Source: Streptococcus ratti FA-1 = DSM 20564
GTDB lineage: Bacteria > Bacillota > Bacilli > Lactobacillales > Streptococcaceae
Direction of reading: 5' to 3'
DNA length: 64,000 bases
Assembly (NCBI RefSeq): GCF_000286075.1
Contig: NZ_AJTZ01000002.1
Coordinates: 1 to 64,000 of the forward strand
This document shows, piece by piece, positions 44,575 through 55,010 of this stretch (positions are counted from its first letter, which is position 1; each line of letters starts with the position of its first letter). The notes under the pieces are model-generated. The model was not told the origin of the DNA, did not search any database, and saw nothing but the letters and a program-made list of their open reading frames with translations. Position numbers and translations under genes: made by a program.

Positions 44575-45615
44575 ATGCGAAATGCAAAAATTCGGGCTAT
44601 CCAATATGGCTGTGGTAAGATGTCCAAGGTCATTCTTAAGAATCTCTTGGACCATGGTGTTGAAATTGTCGGAGCTATCGATACAAATCCAGCAGTGGTA
44701 GGACAGGATATTGGTGATTTTGCCGGTTTGGGTTATAAGACAGGTGTCATCATTTCTGATCAGGCTGATCAGGTCTTTCAAGACTGTGATGCGGATATTG
44801 CCATTGTAACCATCTTTTCTTACATGCCGGAAATGTATGTATTTTATGAAAAAGCCATCAAAAATGGAGTCAATGTTATTTCTACCTGCGAAGAGGCTAT
44901 CTATCCTTGGACGACTTCCCCATCTGAAACTAACCGTTTGGATAAATTGGCCAAAGAATATGGTGTGACTATTATGGGTTCAGGCATGCAGGACATTTAC
45001 TGGATTAATATGCCTTGTCTGGCAATGGCGGGAATGAACCGGATTAAAAAGGTTAAAGGAGCTGTCAGCTATAATGTTGAAGATTATGGTTTAGCTCTGG
45101 CTGAAGCTCATGGTGCTGGTTATGACATTGATCGTTTTGAGCGTGAAATTGCTTCTGCTGAAAGTTTACCGTCTTATATGTGGAATGCCGCTGAAGCTAT
45201 CTGCTCTAAGATGAATTGGACGATCCAGTCTATTGGTCAAAAGAGTGTTCCTTATGTTTTGGAAGAAGATATTTATTCTGAAACCTTAGGGCGTACTATT
45301 CCGGCTGGACAGGTGACAGGCATGTCAGCGGTTACTCAAATAAAGACCCATCAAGGCATTGAATTGGAAGTTGAATGTATTGGTAAGGTTTATGGACCAG
45401 ATGATGGGGATATGTGTGACTGGGAAATAAGCGGAGACCCTAATCTTACTTTTTCAGTTGCTAAACCCGATACTGTTGCCTTAACTTGCGCGACTATTGT
45501 CAATCGTATTCCAAGTGTCCTTGATGCCCCTGCCGGCTATGTGACTTCAGAAAAAGCACGTTTGTTAGCTTATCCGACTTATCCGCTTCATACTTATGTG
45601 GAAGGCTGGTCGTAA
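44575..45615 (+). CDS. NAD(P)-dependent dehydrogenase, dihydrodipicolinate-reductase-like
   Basis: 346 residues. An N-terminal Rossmann loop ([17 protein letters not shown]) and the DapB-like fold with [18 protein letters not shown] are visible. The protein resembles 2,4-diaminopentanoate dehydrogenase and related amino-acid dehydrogenases rather than true DapB, which is shorter. The substrate is unknown. AAGGAGGAC precedes the ATG. The MerR-type promoter upstream suggests induction by a small molecule. Confidence 0.78.
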   Translation: MRNAKIRAIQYGCGKMSKVILKNLLDHGVEIVGAIDTNPAVVGQDIGDFAGLGYKTGVIISDQADQVFQDCDADIAIVTIFSYMPEMYVFYEKAIKNGVNVISTCEEAIYPWTTSPSETNRLDKLAKEYGVTIMGSGMQDIYWINMPCLAMAGMNRIKKVKGAVSYNVEDYGLALAEAHGAGYDIDRFEREIASAESLPSYMWNAAEAICSKMNWTIQSIGQKSVPYVLEEDIYSETLGRTIPAGQVTGMSAVTQIKTHQGIELEVECIGKVYGPDDGDMCDWEISGDPNLTFSVAKPDTVALTCATIVNRIPSVLDAPAGYVTSEKARLLAYPTYPLHTYVEGWS

Positions 45616-45627
45616 AAATTAATTTAA

Positions 45628-45686
45628 AAGAGAGCGGGATTCAAATGAGATTTGGCAGAAATCAATTTTTCCCGCTCTCTTTTTTT
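45628..45686. terminator. Bidirectional terminator
   Basis: AGAGAGCGGGA and TCCCGCTCTCT form an 11-bp stem around a loop of about 28 nt, with an A-run before and T-run after. It separates the convergent dehydrogenase and monooxygenase genes. Confidence 0.72.
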
Positions 45687-45693
45687 CGTGTTC

Positions 45694-45975
45694 CTATTGC
45701 TCTGCAACCTTAATAACAGGGTCAGCTGTGCTGTAATCTTTTAAATGATCCATTAGCTGAAGAAAGAGCGGATTGGTGTTGTGCTGGTCAATGGCAGCTT
45801 GGTTTTCCCATTCTTCAACCATGACAAATTGGTTGGGCAGATCCACAGCTTCATAAAGCTGGTACATATGGTTTCCATCCTCTGCGCGCGACGATTCAAT
45901 CAGAGGCGTGACATCTGCTAAAAATGCTTGTCTTTTGTCAGCTTTAATAAAAAATACGGCATTGATTATTTTCAT
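45694..45975 (-). CDS. Antibiotic biosynthesis monooxygenase (ABM) domain protein
   Basis: 93 residues, a single ABM/YgiN-like domain: INAVFFIKADKRQAFLADVTPLIESSRAEDGNHMYQLYE and FVMVEEWENQAAIDQHN are typical. Members are small dimeric enzymes or quinol-handling proteins; the substrate is unknown. AAAGGAG precedes the ATG on the minus strand. Confidence 0.83.
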   Translation of the reverse strand: MKIINAVFFIKADKRQAFLADVTPLIESSRAEDGNHMYQLYEAVDLPNQFVMVEEWENQAAIDQHNTNPLFLQLMDHLKDYSTADPVIKVAEQ

Positions 45976-46304
45976 TGTAAGGCTCCTTTCTAAAGAGACT
46001 TAAGAGACGATTGTTTTCGCTTCCATTATATCATTTTAAAAGACAGATTGATATTTTAGTCTGAATAAAAAGAGAGCTTGAACGGTAACTATCTAGTTAA
46101 TCTACCGTTTTAGCTCTCGCAATTGATTGCTTAATCTTAAAAGTTCACTGCACGATAAATATACTTAAACTAAGAAAGCAATTATCTCAATCAACCGCTG
46201 TGTCAACTTATTTCTAAAAAAGAAAGGCCTGAGACTTTTTTGTCACAGGCTTTTGCTGTTTAGTTTTTTACTTATTAGAAGCAGCGGAGAGTATATGGTT
46301 AAAC
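45976..46304. other. Gap with two terminator-type hairpins
   Basis: GAGAGCT...ACGGTA/TACCGT...AGCTCTC (46073-46118) and GGCCTG.GAC/GTC.CAGGC with T-runs (46227-46256). The second ends the DUF975 gene on the minus strand. No gene is seen. Confidence 0.55.
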
Positions 46305-47027
46305 TCAATTGGCAGCTAAGGCCGAGTTTGTCTGATCCTTAGCACTGTTATCGATTAGATTTTGGTAGAAGGCTGCAGTTGTTGTCTGTATATAAGGAAT
46401 TAACCACAGATAGCCGATACCAGCTGTTAAATTAGCTAGGATAGCCCAGCCAAGGAAGCTTAACTGAAGAACAAAGTATTCCCATTTATGACCATCCATC
46501 AATTGACGGCTTTCAGTGATAGCCTGAGTGACGGTTACTGACTCGCCCTTTTCCAATTTATCTTTGAGGATATAATTCGTCATGCAATAACTGTAAGTTT
46601 TAATGATTCCAGGAATGACAAAGAGAAGTGACCATAGATATATAAAGATCAGCATGACCAGATTAGTAGGGAAGAACTTTCCAAAGCGTCCTTCTTTTAA
46701 AAGGTAAGTGCTGGCTTCAGTATAGGTTGGTCTTTTTCCTCTAAAAAAATCTAAAAATCCTAAAGTAATGCCAACAGTCACAATCAATGAAACGACCAAC
46801 ATGGCAAGACCAATAAGTATACAAAGGGGTACTCCTGTTAAGACAGCAGCTTCTTCACCGACAGCGACATCAAGTGATGCGACAAGTACAGCTACTATCA
46901 GCATACAGGCCCAAACAAGTGCTGAAATAGTGAGATTGGGCAGGGCATACAAGCCGACAGCATAGGCCCAGTTGTTCCGAAGGCGCTCTTTAGCCTGCAT
47001 TTTTAATTGAGCTCTGGTTTTCGACAT
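46305..47027 (-). CDS. DUF975 family integral membrane protein
   Basis: 240 residues from MSKTRAQLKMQAKERLRNNWAYAVG, the DUF975 start. Five to six hydrophobic helices follow, and the YSYCMTNYILKDKLEKGESVTVTQAITESRQLMDGHKWEYF region is the family signature. AAGGAG lies 10 bases upstream on the minus strand. Function is unknown. Confidence 0.83.
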   Translation of the reverse strand: MSKTRAQLKMQAKERLRNNWAYAVGLYALPNLTISALVWACMLIVAVLVASLDVAVGEEAAVLTGVPLCILIGLAMLVVSLIVTVGITLGFLDFFRGKRPTYTEASTYLLKEGRFGKFFPTNLVMLIFIYLWSLLFVIPGIIKTYSYCMTNYILKDKLEKGESVTVTQAITESRQLMDGHKWEYFVLQLSFLGWAILANLTAGIGYLWLIPYIQTTTAAFYQNLIDNSAKDQTNSALAAN

Positions 47028-47183
47028 AGCAGAGAAACTCCTTAACAATTTAATATGAACTTAACTATAGCATATTTTGAGTGAGAAAACAATTTCATTA
47101 TTCAAAGTAATAGGGTCTAAAAATTTTTTCATATGAAAATTCTGATTTTTTTGGAAATTCAGTAAAAAGTCGCTCAAAAAGGC

Positions 47184-47480
47184 TTGCATTTGTTTTTTAG
47201 AAAGTGTATAATCGTAAGCAAATCAGAAAAGTACCAGAATTTTATGTTTTCAGGGAGCTTGTGGTTATTGCGAACAAGCAGCAGAATTTTGGGAAGTGGG
47301 CTGATTTTCAATAAGGTGAAGATAAACAATATTCTTCAGGTGTGCACCCCTTACTGTGCGACTCCTTGTTGGAGGAGGCTGAGATGACGGGGAAAGACTA
47401 TCCCGTTAACTGAGGTGGCACCGTGTTAGCTAGATGTAACGCCCTCATGCAGATTATTCTGTGTGAGGGCGTTTTGTATT
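47184..47480 (+). promoter_or_regulatory. Tryptophan T-box riboswitch and its promoter
   Basis: Promoter TTGCAT (47184) and TATAAT (47207), 17-bp spacer. The T-box core is GAGGTGGCACCGTG at 47412-47425. The terminator is ACGCCCTCATGCAG paired with CTG.GTGAGGGCGT, then TTTT (47438-47475). A TGG triplet at 47298-47300 sits in the presumed specifier loop and matches tRNA-Trp, as expected from the trp genes downstream. Uncharged tRNA-Trp should stabilise the antiterminator and allow expression. Confidence 0.9.
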
Positions 47481-47509
47481 TATGCAAATTTTTCTATGTA
47501 GGTGCAGTT

Positions 47510-47815
47510 ATGACAAATATCCAGAGGCTGAGAAGCCAAATTGATCAGCTAGATTATCAATTACTTGTTCTATTAGCCCAGCGTCAGCAAATTGTCGAGC
47601 AGATTGGACGGTTAAAACCTGCTGGCAGTCATGCAGCTGTCACGGCTCCTGAGCGAGTCAAACAAGTTTTGCTAAGCAGACAGCAGCAGGCGAAGGAGCT
47701 GGGCTTATCACCAGATGTTGCGCTTGCTGTCTGGCAAGCTATGATTGAAAGCTTCACAGCTTTAGAGCTGAGTATCAATAGCAAAAATAGCAATCATAAA
47801 GGCAATAGAAAGTGA
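47510..47815 (+). CDS. Chorismate mutase, AroQ type
   Basis: 101 residues, all-helical: LRSQIDQLDYQLLVLLAQRQQIVEQIGRLK is the AroQ helix with the catalytic Arg and Lys. It converts chorismate to prephenate for Phe and Tyr synthesis. The start at 47510 has a weak AGGTG site; readings upstream cross the T-box terminator. It is the first gene of the trp operon and its stop overlaps the GTG upstream of trpE, so it is co-transcribed under tryptophan control. Confidence 0.85.
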   Translation: MTNIQRLRSQIDQLDYQLLVLLAQRQQIVEQIGRLKPAGSHAAVTAPERVKQVLLSRQQQAKELGLSPDVALAVWQAMIESFTALELSINSKNSNHKGNRK

Positions 47816-47823
47816 GACTAAAG

Positions 47824-49182
47824 ATGAAAAAGATACTGAATGCTGATATTTTGACACCCATTCTTGCTTATATGCGCGTGCAGGGCGGGCACAAGGTGAT
47901 TTTGGAATCTATCCCGCGTGAAAAAGAAAATGCTCGTTTTTCAATTGTAGCCTATAATCCTGTTTTTGAAATCAAATTTGAAGATGGACAGCTGATGGAG
48001 AATGGCAAAGTTATTGAAAGCGATCCTTTGGATTATCTCAGTCAGCTGACGGTCAAGTCACAGAAATCTCAGGATTTGCCTTTTAACGGCGGTGCCATTG
48101 GTTTTGTCGGCTATGACATGATTAGCCTCTATGAAACTATTGGCAAAATTCCTAAAGATACTATTGGGACACCAGATATGCAGTTTTTTGTCTATGAGTC
48201 TTACCTGATTTTCGACCATAAAAAAGAAAAAGTGGTTATTGTTGAAGATAATATTTACAGCGGCAGAAGCGAGGACGCTCAAGAGACTGCACTTGAAAAG
48301 GTTTTAGCTGATTTAAAGACACAGTCCGATGATGAATTTTCAGAACGTGACCTGCACCAGCTGACCTTTGAGAATCACTTAGAAGAAAGTGAGTTCAGGG
48401 ATATGGTCACTAAGGCCAAACAGCTCATTCGTCAGGGAGACATGTTCCAGTGTGTGCTCAGTCAGCGCTTTTCAGCAGATATTACTGGTAAGCCGCTGGA
48501 TTTCTATCGTAATTTGCGTATCACTAATCCTTCTAATTATCTTTACTTTTATGATTTTGGTGATTATCAGATTATAGGTGCCAGTCCTGAGAGTTTAGTG
48601 TCTGTCAAAAATAGGGTAGTCACCACCAATCCTATCGCGGGCACGCGCCCTCGGGGAAGAGACGAACAAGAAGACAGGACGCTGGCAGAGGACTTGCAGT
48701 CAGATGTCAAAGAGACTGCCGAACACCGGATGCTGGTGGATCTAGGACGCAATGATATTGGGAAAATTGCTAAAATTGGAACAGTCAAAGTTACCAAATA
48801 CATGGAAGTCGAGTTTTTCCGCTATGTTATGCATTTGACAAGTGTGGTAAAGGGGCAGCTGTTATCAGAATTAAGTTCCATGGATGCTCTCAAATCAACA
48901 CTTCCGGCGGGTACAGTATCAGGAGCACCGAAAATTCGCGCTATGAATCGTATTTATGAATTAGAAAAGGAAAAGCGCGGTATTTATGCAGGAGCCATCG
49001 GCTATCTGTCAGCAACCGGCGATATGGACTTTGCTATCGCTATTCGTACCATGGTTATCAAAAACCAAAAAGCTTATGTTCAAGCAGGTGCAGGTATTGT
49101 TTATGACAGTGTTCCTGAAAATGAATATTATGAGACCATTAACAAGGCCAAAGCCATGACTAGAATAGGAGAAGTTCTATGA
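47824..49182 (+). CDS. trpE: Anthranilate synthase component I
   Basis: 452 residues. The N-terminal feedback site ILESIPREKENARFS is conserved, and the chorismate-binding core has PIAGTRPRGRDEQED, DLGRNDIGKIA and TLPAGTVSGAPKIRAM. It makes anthranilate from chorismate, with TrpG supplying ammonia. The Ser of the LxES element suggests inhibition by tryptophan is retained. The ATG at 47824 has a weak site. trpG overlaps its stop by 4 bp. Confidence 0.95.
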   Translation: MKKILNADILTPILAYMRVQGGHKVILESIPREKENARFSIVAYNPVFEIKFEDGQLMENGKVIESDPLDYLSQLTVKSQKSQDLPFNGGAIGFVGYDMISLYETIGKIPKDTIGTPDMQFFVYESYLIFDHKKEKVVIVEDNIYSGRSEDAQETALEKVLADLKTQSDDEFSERDLHQLTFENHLEESEFRDMVTKAKQLIRQGDMFQCVLSQRFSADITGKPLDFYRNLRITNPSNYLYFYDFGDYQIIGASPESLVSVKNRVVTTNPIAGTRPRGRDEQEDRTLAEDLQSDVKETAEHRMLVDLGRNDIGKIAKIGTVKVTKYMEVEFFRYVMHLTSVVKGQLLSELSSMDALKSTLPAGTVSGAPKIRAMNRIYELEKEKRGIYAGAIGYLSATGDMDFAIAIRTMVIKNQKAYVQAGAGIVYDSVPENEYYETINKAKAMTRIGEVL

Positions 49183-49748
49183 TTTTGCTAGTTGATAATT
49201 ACGACTCTTTTACCTATAACTTAGCCCAGTACTTAGGACAGTTTGCTCATGTCAAAGTTCTTAGAAATGATGCAGCAGAGCTCTATAAAACGGCAGATGA
49301 AGCTCACGCACTTGTTCTGTCCCCGGGTCCCGGCTGGCCGGCTGATGCTGGAAAAATGGAGAGTTTAATTAAAGATTTTGCGGGGGAAAAGCCGATTTTA
49401 GGTATTTGCTTAGGTCATCAAGCCATTGCTGAAAGTTTTGGCGGCCGGCTGGGCTTGGCTCATCAGGTCATGCATGGCAAACAGAGCCAAATGACTGTCC
49501 ATAAAGCTTGCCCGATTTTTAAAGGACTGCCTGAGACACTCGACATTATGCGCTACCATTCAATTGCAGTCGAAGAGATTCCAAAAGATTTTGAAATTGT
49601 GGCAAGAACCGCAGACGATGCAGAAATCATGGCTATTCAGCATAAGACGCTTCCTATCTATGGTTTACAGTATCATCCCGAATCAATCGGTACACCTCAA
49701 GGATTAAAGATGATTGAGAATTTTGCCAAGATAGCAGGAAGGATTTAG
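49179..49748 (+). CDS. trpG: Anthranilate synthase glutamine amidotransferase
   Basis: 189 residues. Class I amidotransferase: GICLGHQAIAESFGG holds the nucleophile Cys, YHPESIGTPQG the His-Glu pair. It releases ammonia from glutamine for TrpE. AGGAG lies 8 bases before the ATG, inside trpE. It could also serve PabA activity, as is common in bacteria. Confidence 0.94.
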   Translation: MILLVDNYDSFTYNLAQYLGQFAHVKVLRNDAAELYKTADEAHALVLSPGPGWPADAGKMESLIKDFAGEKPILGICLGHQAIAESFGGRLGLAHQVMHGKQSQMTVHKACPIFKGLPETLDIMRYHSIAVEEIPKDFEIVARTADDAEIMAIQHKTLPIYGLQYHPESIGTPQGLKMIENFAKIAGRI

Positions 49749-49760
49749 AAGGGAAATATC

Positions 49761-50768
49761 ATGAAAGAAATCTTTGAAAAATTAGCTGTTCAAACAGATT
49801 TATCAGAAAGTCAGATGACAGCCGTTGCTGAAAAAATTTTAAAAGGCCAGCTGACAGAAGCACAGATTGCAGCATTTCTGATGGCTTTAAAAATCAAGGG
49901 TGAAACACCTGAAGAAATTTTAGGTTTGGTCAAGGCAATTAAAGAAAATGCTGTTTTGATTCCCAGTCAGGCAAAAAATGTCATGGATAACTGCGGTACG
50001 GGCGGTGACAAATCCTTTAGCTTTAATATTTCCACCACTTGCAGCTTTATCCTTGCTGGCGGCGGCATCCATGTCGCTAAGCATGGCAACCGCTCCATTT
50101 CTTCAAAGTCAGGTTCTGCTGATGTCTTGGAGGCCTTGGGGATTACCGTTGATCTGGCTCCGGAAAAGCTGGCACAAGTCTTAGATAAAACGGGCATTGC
50201 CTTTCTCTTCGCTCAGAAAATGCATCCGGCCATGCGCTATATTTCACCGGCCAGACAAGCACTGGGGATTCCAACTATTATGAATCTGATCGGTCCTTTA
50301 ACCCATCCGATGGATCTGGAGACACAGCTCATGGGGCTCTATCAGGCTGATTTGCAGCGTGATCTGGCACAGGTCTTAAGGCTTCTTGGCCGCAGACGAG
50401 CTGTTGTTATCACAGGACCGGACAATATGGATGAAGCTGCGCTTTATGGCATCAATCACTATACACTGCTCAATGAGGGGGAAATTTCGCAAGGAAGTTT
50501 TAGCTTTAAGGATCTAGGATTGCCTGAGGTCAGGCTGGATGCCATTAAGGGCGGCGATGCTAAAGAAAATGCTCGGATTCTAATCAGTGTTTTAAAAAAT
50601 GAACCCAGTCCCTACCTAGAAACAGCTGTCCTTAATGCAGGTCTTGGTTTTTTTGCTAATGGCAAAGCAGATACTCTGGCAGAAGGGATTGATCTGGCAC
50701 GGGAGATTATTGCATCAGGGAAAGCCTACGCTAAGCTGCAAGCATTACAGGAGGCACAAGTTGACTAA
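49761..50768 (+). CDS. trpD: Anthranilate phosphoribosyltransferase
   Basis: 335 residues. [21 protein letters not shown] binds PRPP and [21 protein letters not shown] binds anthranilate. It transfers a phosphoribosyl group to anthranilate, the second step of the pathway. AGAAGGGAAA precedes the ATG. trpC overlaps its end by 8 bp. Confidence 0.96.
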   Translation: MKEIFEKLAVQTDLSESQMTAVAEKILKGQLTEAQIAAFLMALKIKGETPEEILGLVKAIKENAVLIPSQAKNVMDNCGTGGDKSFSFNISTTCSFILAGGGIHVAKHGNRSISSKSGSADVLEALGITVDLAPEKLAQVLDKTGIAFLFAQKMHPAMRYISPARQALGIPTIMNLIGPLTHPMDLETQLMGLYQADLQRDLAQVLRLLGRRRAVVITGPDNMDEAALYGINHYTLLNEGEISQGSFSFKDLGLPEVRLDAIKGGDAKENARILISVLKNEPSPYLETAVLNAGLGFFANGKADTLAEGIDLAREIIASGKAYAKLQALQEAQVD

Positions 50769-51528
50769 AGAATTTTTACCTACTATTTTAAAACAAAAGC
50801 AAGAAGAAGTAGCTGGTCTAACTATGGAAGAGCTCAGACCGCTTCGCTCAACCTACAGTCTTTTTGACTTTTTTAAAGAGCATCAGGAGGAGCTGCAGAT
50901 TATTGCTGAAGTCAAAAAAGCCAGCCCCAGTATGGGAGACATCAATCTTGATGTGGATATTGTCAAGCAGGCAGCACTCTATGAAGCTGCTGGTGCTGCA
51001 ATGATTTCTGTTCTGACAGATGAGATTTTTTTCAAGGGGAGTATTGATTTTCTAGCTGAAATATCAAGCAGTGTCACTATTCCGACCTTGGCTAAGGATT
51101 TCATCATTGACGAAAAACAGATTGTCCGCAGCCGCAATGCTGGCGCAACAGTGATTTTGCTTATTGTTGCAGCTCTGCCCAAGCAGCGGCTCAAAGAACT
51201 CTATGATTTTGCGACTGGTTTAGGCCTAGAAGTGCTGGTGGAAACGCACAACTTGTCTGAATTAGAAATTGCTCACAAGATTGGAGCTCAGATTATTGGG
51301 GTGAACAATCGTAATTTAGTAACTTTTGAAGTTGATATCAATACAAGTCTGGAATTGTCAGCTCACTTTCGCGATGACCGTGTCTATGTGTCAGAGTCCG
51401 GTATTTTTAGCCGGCAGGACAGTGAGCTGCTTGCGCCGTATTTCAATGCTATTCTTGTTGGAACGGCTCTCATGCAAGCAGATAATGTCGCTGATAAGGT
51501 AAAGGAGTTGGCCATTGACAAAAGTTAA
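50761..51528 (+). CDS. trpC: Indole-3-glycerol phosphate synthase
   Basis: 255 residues with a TTG start at 50761, set by AGGAGG 6 bases upstream. TIM-barrel motifs: [13 protein letters not shown] (catalytic Lys), [37 protein letters not shown] and VSESGIFS. It closes the indole ring from CdRP. It overlaps trpD and trpF, showing coupled translation. Confidence 0.95.
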   Translation: MTKEFLPTILKQKQEEVAGLTMEELRPLRSTYSLFDFFKEHQEELQIIAEVKKASPSMGDINLDVDIVKQAALYEAAGAAMISVLTDEIFFKGSIDFLAEISSSVTIPTLAKDFIIDEKQIVRSRNAGATVILLIVAALPKQRLKELYDFATGLGLEVLVETHNLSELEIAHKIGAQIIGVNNRNLVTFEVDINTSLELSAHFRDDRVYVSESGIFSRQDSELLAPYFNAILVGTALMQADNVADKVKELAIDKS

Positions 51529-52096
51529 GATTTGCGGATTATCAACGCAAGAAGCAGTTACAGCTGCTGTTGATAGCGGAGCAGATTACATCGGTTTTGT
51601 TTTTGCTCCCAGCAAGCGTCAGATTAGCCTTGAGAAGGCTAACAAGTTAGCTAAAGACATTCCTGCGTCTGTTCAAACAGTCGGCGTCTTTGTCAGCCCG
51701 AGTTTGGAGGAGCTGGAAGGAGCCGTCAAAACAGTTCCGCTGGATCTTGTACAGGTGCATGGAGACTTTGATGAGGAGCTGATAAATCAGATTTCAGTGC
51801 CAATAATACGCGCGGTTCAGGTGACAAAAAAAGAGCCTATTTTATTAAGCAAAGCCAGATACTTGCTCTTTGATGCTCCGATGGCAGGCAGCGGTGAGAC
51901 CTTTGACTGGCAGCTGCTTCGGGATAAGCATATTAAGCAGCCCTTCTTTATTGCCGGCGGTTTGAATGCAGACAATGTCAAGGAATGCATCCAACGTTTT
52001 TCTCCTTATGCTGTTGATGTGTCGTCTGGTGTAGAAACGAACGGTCACAAAGACAGTCAGAAGATTATCAAATTTATAGAAAGTGTGAAAAGATGA
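51515..52096 (+). CDS. trpF: Phosphoribosylanthranilate isomerase
   Basis: 193 residues with a TTG start preceded by [17 protein letters not shown] holds the catalytic Cys, and [10 protein letters not shown] plus [11 protein letters not shown] and [11 protein letters not shown] complete the barrel. It isomerises PRA to CdRP. It overlaps trpC by 14 bp and trpB by 4 bp. Confidence 0.94.
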   Translation: MTKVKICGLSTQEAVTAAVDSGADYIGFVFAPSKRQISLEKANKLAKDIPASVQTVGVFVSPSLEELEGAVKTVPLDLVQVHGDFDEELINQISVPIIRAVQVTKKEPILLSKARYLLFDAPMAGSGETFDWQLLRDKHIKQPFFIAGGLNADNVKECIQRFSPYAVDVSSGVETNGHKDSQKIIKFIESVKR

Positions 52097-53295
52097 CTTA
52101 TAATCAGCCAAATGAAAAAGGATTTTACGGAAATTTCGGAGGACAGTTTATTCCAGAAACTCTGATGACAGCGGTTATTGAGCTGGACGAAGCTTATCAC
52201 AAAGCTAAAGCAGACCCGAGTTTTCAAGAGGAATTAGCAGCTCTTCTTAAAGATTATGTGGGGCGGGAAACCCCCTTATATTTTGCTAAACGTCTGACAG
52301 ATCATATTGGAGGCGCCAAGATTTATTTGAAACGCGAAGACCTCAATCATACTGGTGCTCATAAAATCAACAATGCTCTCGGTCAAGTGCTACTGGCAAA
52401 ACGTATGGGAAAAAATAAAGTCATTGCCGAAACGGGTGCAGGTCAGCATGGAGTTGCCACGGCAACGGCCGCTGCGCTGTTTGATATGGAATGCACTATC
52501 TATATGGGGGAAGAGGATGTTAAACGCCAGGAACTCAATGTTTTTCGTATGGAATTACTTGGTGCCAAGGTTCATTCAGTGACAGACGGTTCGTGTGTGC
52601 TGAAAGATGCAGTTAATGCTGCACTGCGTTCATGGGTGGCTAATATTGATGATACACATTATATTATGGGATCGGCTCTAGGACCGGCTCCTTTCCCGGA
52701 AATTGTTCGGGATTTCCAATCTGTCATTGGTAAAGAAGCCAAAGGTCAGTACGCTGATATTTCGGGCGGTCAGCTGCCAGATGCGGTCCTAGCCTGCATC
52801 GGCGGAGGTTCAAATGCTATCGGCCTCTTTTATCCTTTTGTCAATGATAAGTCTGTAGCGATGTATGGAGCGGAAGCTTCTGGACTTGGACTTGATACCG
52901 ATAAGCACGCAGCTACTTTTGCCAAAGGCCGTCCGGGAGTTCTTCACGGATCTCTCATGAATGTCCTTCAGGACGAACATGGTCAGATCATGGAAGCCTT
53001 CTCTATTTCAGCTGGACTTGACTATCCCGGTGTAGGACCTGAACATTCCTACTTCAATGAAATCGGCAGGGCAACCTATGATTCTATTACAGATGATGAA
53101 GCCTTGGAAGCCTTTAAACTGCTGTCGCGCTTAGAAGGAATTATTCCAGCACTTGAATCCAGTCATGCTATCGCATTAGCGCAAAAAGTTGCCAAAGAAC
53201 TGGGACCGGATAAATCTATTATTGTCTGTCTGTCAGGCCGCGGAGACAAGGATGTTATGCAGGTCAAAGAACGTTTTGAGCAGGAAGGAAAATAA
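52093..53295 (+). CDS. trpB: Tryptophan synthase beta subunit
   Basis: 400 residues. The PLP lysine lies in [29 protein letters not shown] binds phosphate, and [13 protein letters not shown] is conserved. It condenses indole with serine. The start has a weak site (GAAAG) and overlaps trpF by 4 bp, so it relies on coupling. Confidence 0.97.
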   Translation: MTYNQPNEKGFYGNFGGQFIPETLMTAVIELDEAYHKAKADPSFQEELAALLKDYVGRETPLYFAKRLTDHIGGAKIYLKREDLNHTGAHKINNALGQVLLAKRMGKNKVIAETGAGQHGVATATAAALFDMECTIYMGEEDVKRQELNVFRMELLGAKVHSVTDGSCVLKDAVNAALRSWVANIDDTHYIMGSALGPAPFPEIVRDFQSVIGKEAKGQYADISGGQLPDAVLACIGGGSNAIGLFYPFVNDKSVAMYGAEASGLGLDTDKHAATFAKGRPGVLHGSLMNVLQDEHGQIMEAFSISAGLDYPGVGPEHSYFNEIGRATYDSITDDEALEAFKLLSRLEGIIPALESSHAIALAQKVAKELGPDKSIIVCLSGRGDKDVMQVKERFEQEGK

Positions 53296-53296
53296 A

Positions 53297-54082
53297 ATGA
53301 TGGCAAAGACATTAACAGCACATTTACAGGCAATCAAAGAAGAAGGCAAAGGACTTTTTATTCCTTATATCATGGCGGGAGACCATCCCAAGGGTCTTGA
53401 CGGTCTTTTTGAAACTATTTCTTTTCTGGAAGAACAAGGAGTATCAGCTATTGAAATAGGTATTCCTTGGTCTGATCCTGTAGCCGATGGTCCGGTTATT
53501 GAATTGGCCGGTCAGCGCAGCTTGGCCAAAGGAACTTCGCTGTCGGCTATTATCAGTCTGCTTCAAGAAAAAAGGACTGAGGTTCCGCTTGTCATTATGA
53601 CTTATTTCAACCCTGTTTTTCAATATGGTGTTGAACGCTTTGTTGAGGAATTAAAAAAGACTTCAGTTAAGGGATTGATTATTCCTGATTTGCCTTATGA
53701 ACAAAAGGATTTCATCGAACCTTATTTAGATAATGCAGATTTAGCCTTGGTTCCGCTGGTTAGTTTAACAACCGGTTTGGATCGTCAAAAAGAGCTGATT
53801 GAGAATGCTCAAGGATTTATCTATGCTGTAGCCATTAATGGTGTGACAGGTAAAGCTGGAAGCTACCGTGATGACTTGGATCAGCATTTAAAGCAGCTGA
53901 GCAGCTTTTCTTCCATTCCTGTGCTGACCGGTTTTGGTGTCTCTAGTTTTACTGATATTGAACGCTTTAATAAGGTTTCAGACGGTGTTATCGTAGGTTC
54001 CAAAATTGTTAAAGCTCTGCACGAAGGGAAAAAGCAGGAAATAGCAGATTTTATTAAATATGGCAGCCATTATCACAAATAA
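53297..54082 (+). CDS. trpA: Tryptophan synthase alpha subunit
   Basis: 261 residues. The catalytic Glu is in [20 protein letters not shown] and the Asp in [22 protein letters not shown] and VIVGSKIVK bind the phosphate. It releases indole from IGP into the tunnel to TrpB. AAGGAAAA precedes two adjacent ATG codons. It is the last gene of the operon, with an AAAGCGGAA/TTCCGCTTT terminator at 54090-54143. Confidence 0.96.
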   Translation: MMAKTLTAHLQAIKEEGKGLFIPYIMAGDHPKGLDGLFETISFLEEQGVSAIEIGIPWSDPVADGPVIELAGQRSLAKGTSLSAIISLLQEKRTEVPLVIMTYFNPVFQYGVERFVEELKKTSVKGLIIPDLPYEQKDFIEPYLDNADLALVPLVSLTTGLDRQKELIENAQGFIYAVAINGVTGKAGSYRDDLDQHLKQLSSFSSIPVLTGFGVSSFTDIERFNKVSDGVIVGSKIVKALHEGKKQEIADFIKYGSHYHK

Positions 54083-54250
54083 GAATACAAAGCGGAAAGA
54101 AGGTACTGATTGTGTTGACACTATGCTTAGCTTCCGCTTTTTGCATGGACTTCTAAAAGTTTAATAAACTAAAATAATGGAGGGCAATAAAACTAAGCGT
54201 CTCTCCCAAACGTAGAGGTCTGTGCTTCACTGCTTTTATTGCTGTTAAAT

Positions 54251-54928
54251 CTAGATGATGTGACGCAATAAAATAAGAGAACTATAGGCTAGAAAAAGAA
54301 AGGGGACAAAAGGCAGTCTCTCCTTTTGTTTTTTGCGGAGCAAACAATAAGCGATTCCTGCTATGCTGGCAATTTGAATCAGCCATACTACTTCCTGAAA
54401 ACTGAGTGATAAAGACAGCGTCGCCAGATAAAGAAAATCACCGCTGCCGATATTGATGTTTTTTAAAGCAGCAAAAATACCGAACAGAAAGAGGATGATG
54501 CTGATTAGATTCACAGGATAAAAGAGCAGCAGCAAAACAGTAAAGCCTAGCCATACAATAAAAGGATATGTCTGTTCTTTTAGGTCATAAAGTGATAAAA
54601 GAATTCCCATCAGGAGCAGCCATACTTGTGAGAGAGTTACTAAATGAAGTCCGAAACCTAGTCCAATGAGACCGCAGAAAAATTCTGTGAGGGCATATCT
54701 TAAAGGAATGGTGCAGCCGCAAAAGCGGCAGTGGCTTTTATTGAGCACTTGTGAAAATATAGGAATCAAATCCCGAACTGCTAAGTATCTGTGACAGTTA
54801 TAGCAGTGGCTGCGCGGAGAGACAATTGATCTTTCTGGAAAACGGTCAAGAACCAACCCTAAAAAAGAACCCAGTGAAGCACCCAAGATAAAAAATAAAA
54901 AGAGTTTCATATCTAAATTATTCGTCAA
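54251..54928 (-). CDS. Prepilin peptidase (A24, ComC/PilD type)
   Basis: 225 residues with about seven membrane helices. The N-terminal zinc-ribbon has two CxxC pairs (CYNCH and CRFCG). The catalytic aspartates are in LYDLKEQTYP and GSGDFLYLA. It cleaves and methylates type IV-like prepilins, in streptococci the ComG pseudopilins needed for DNA uptake. The start is TTG at 54928 or ATG at 54910; neither has a good ribosome site. It is divergent from dpr. Confidence 0.88.
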   Translation of the reverse strand: MTNNLDMKLFLFFILGASLGSFLGLVLDRFPERSIVSPRSHCYNCHRYLAVRDLIPIFSQVLNKSHCRFCGCTIPLRYALTEFFCGLIGLGFGLHLVTLSQVWLLLMGILLSLYDLKEQTYPFIVWLGFTVLLLLFYPVNLISIILFLFGIFAALKNINIGSGDFLYLATLSLSLSFQEVVWLIQIASIAGIAYCLLRKKQKERLPFVPFLFLAYSSLILLRHII

Positions 54929-54956
54929 AAAGGAGGCAAAATAGTTGCTTTTTAAT

Positions 54957-54971
54957 TAGAATCATTCTAAA
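54957..54971. promoter_or_regulatory. PerR box upstream of dpr
   Basis: A perfect 7-1-7 palindrome, TTAGAAT-C-ATTCTAA, matches the Per/Fur box pattern. It lies about 40 bp before the dpr ATG and between the divergent peptidase and dpr genes. Peroxide induction through PerR is established for dpr in other streptococci. Confidence 0.75.
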
Positions 54972-55010
54972 ATATAAGTGTAAATAATTAATTTACAAGG
55001 AGGACTTACT

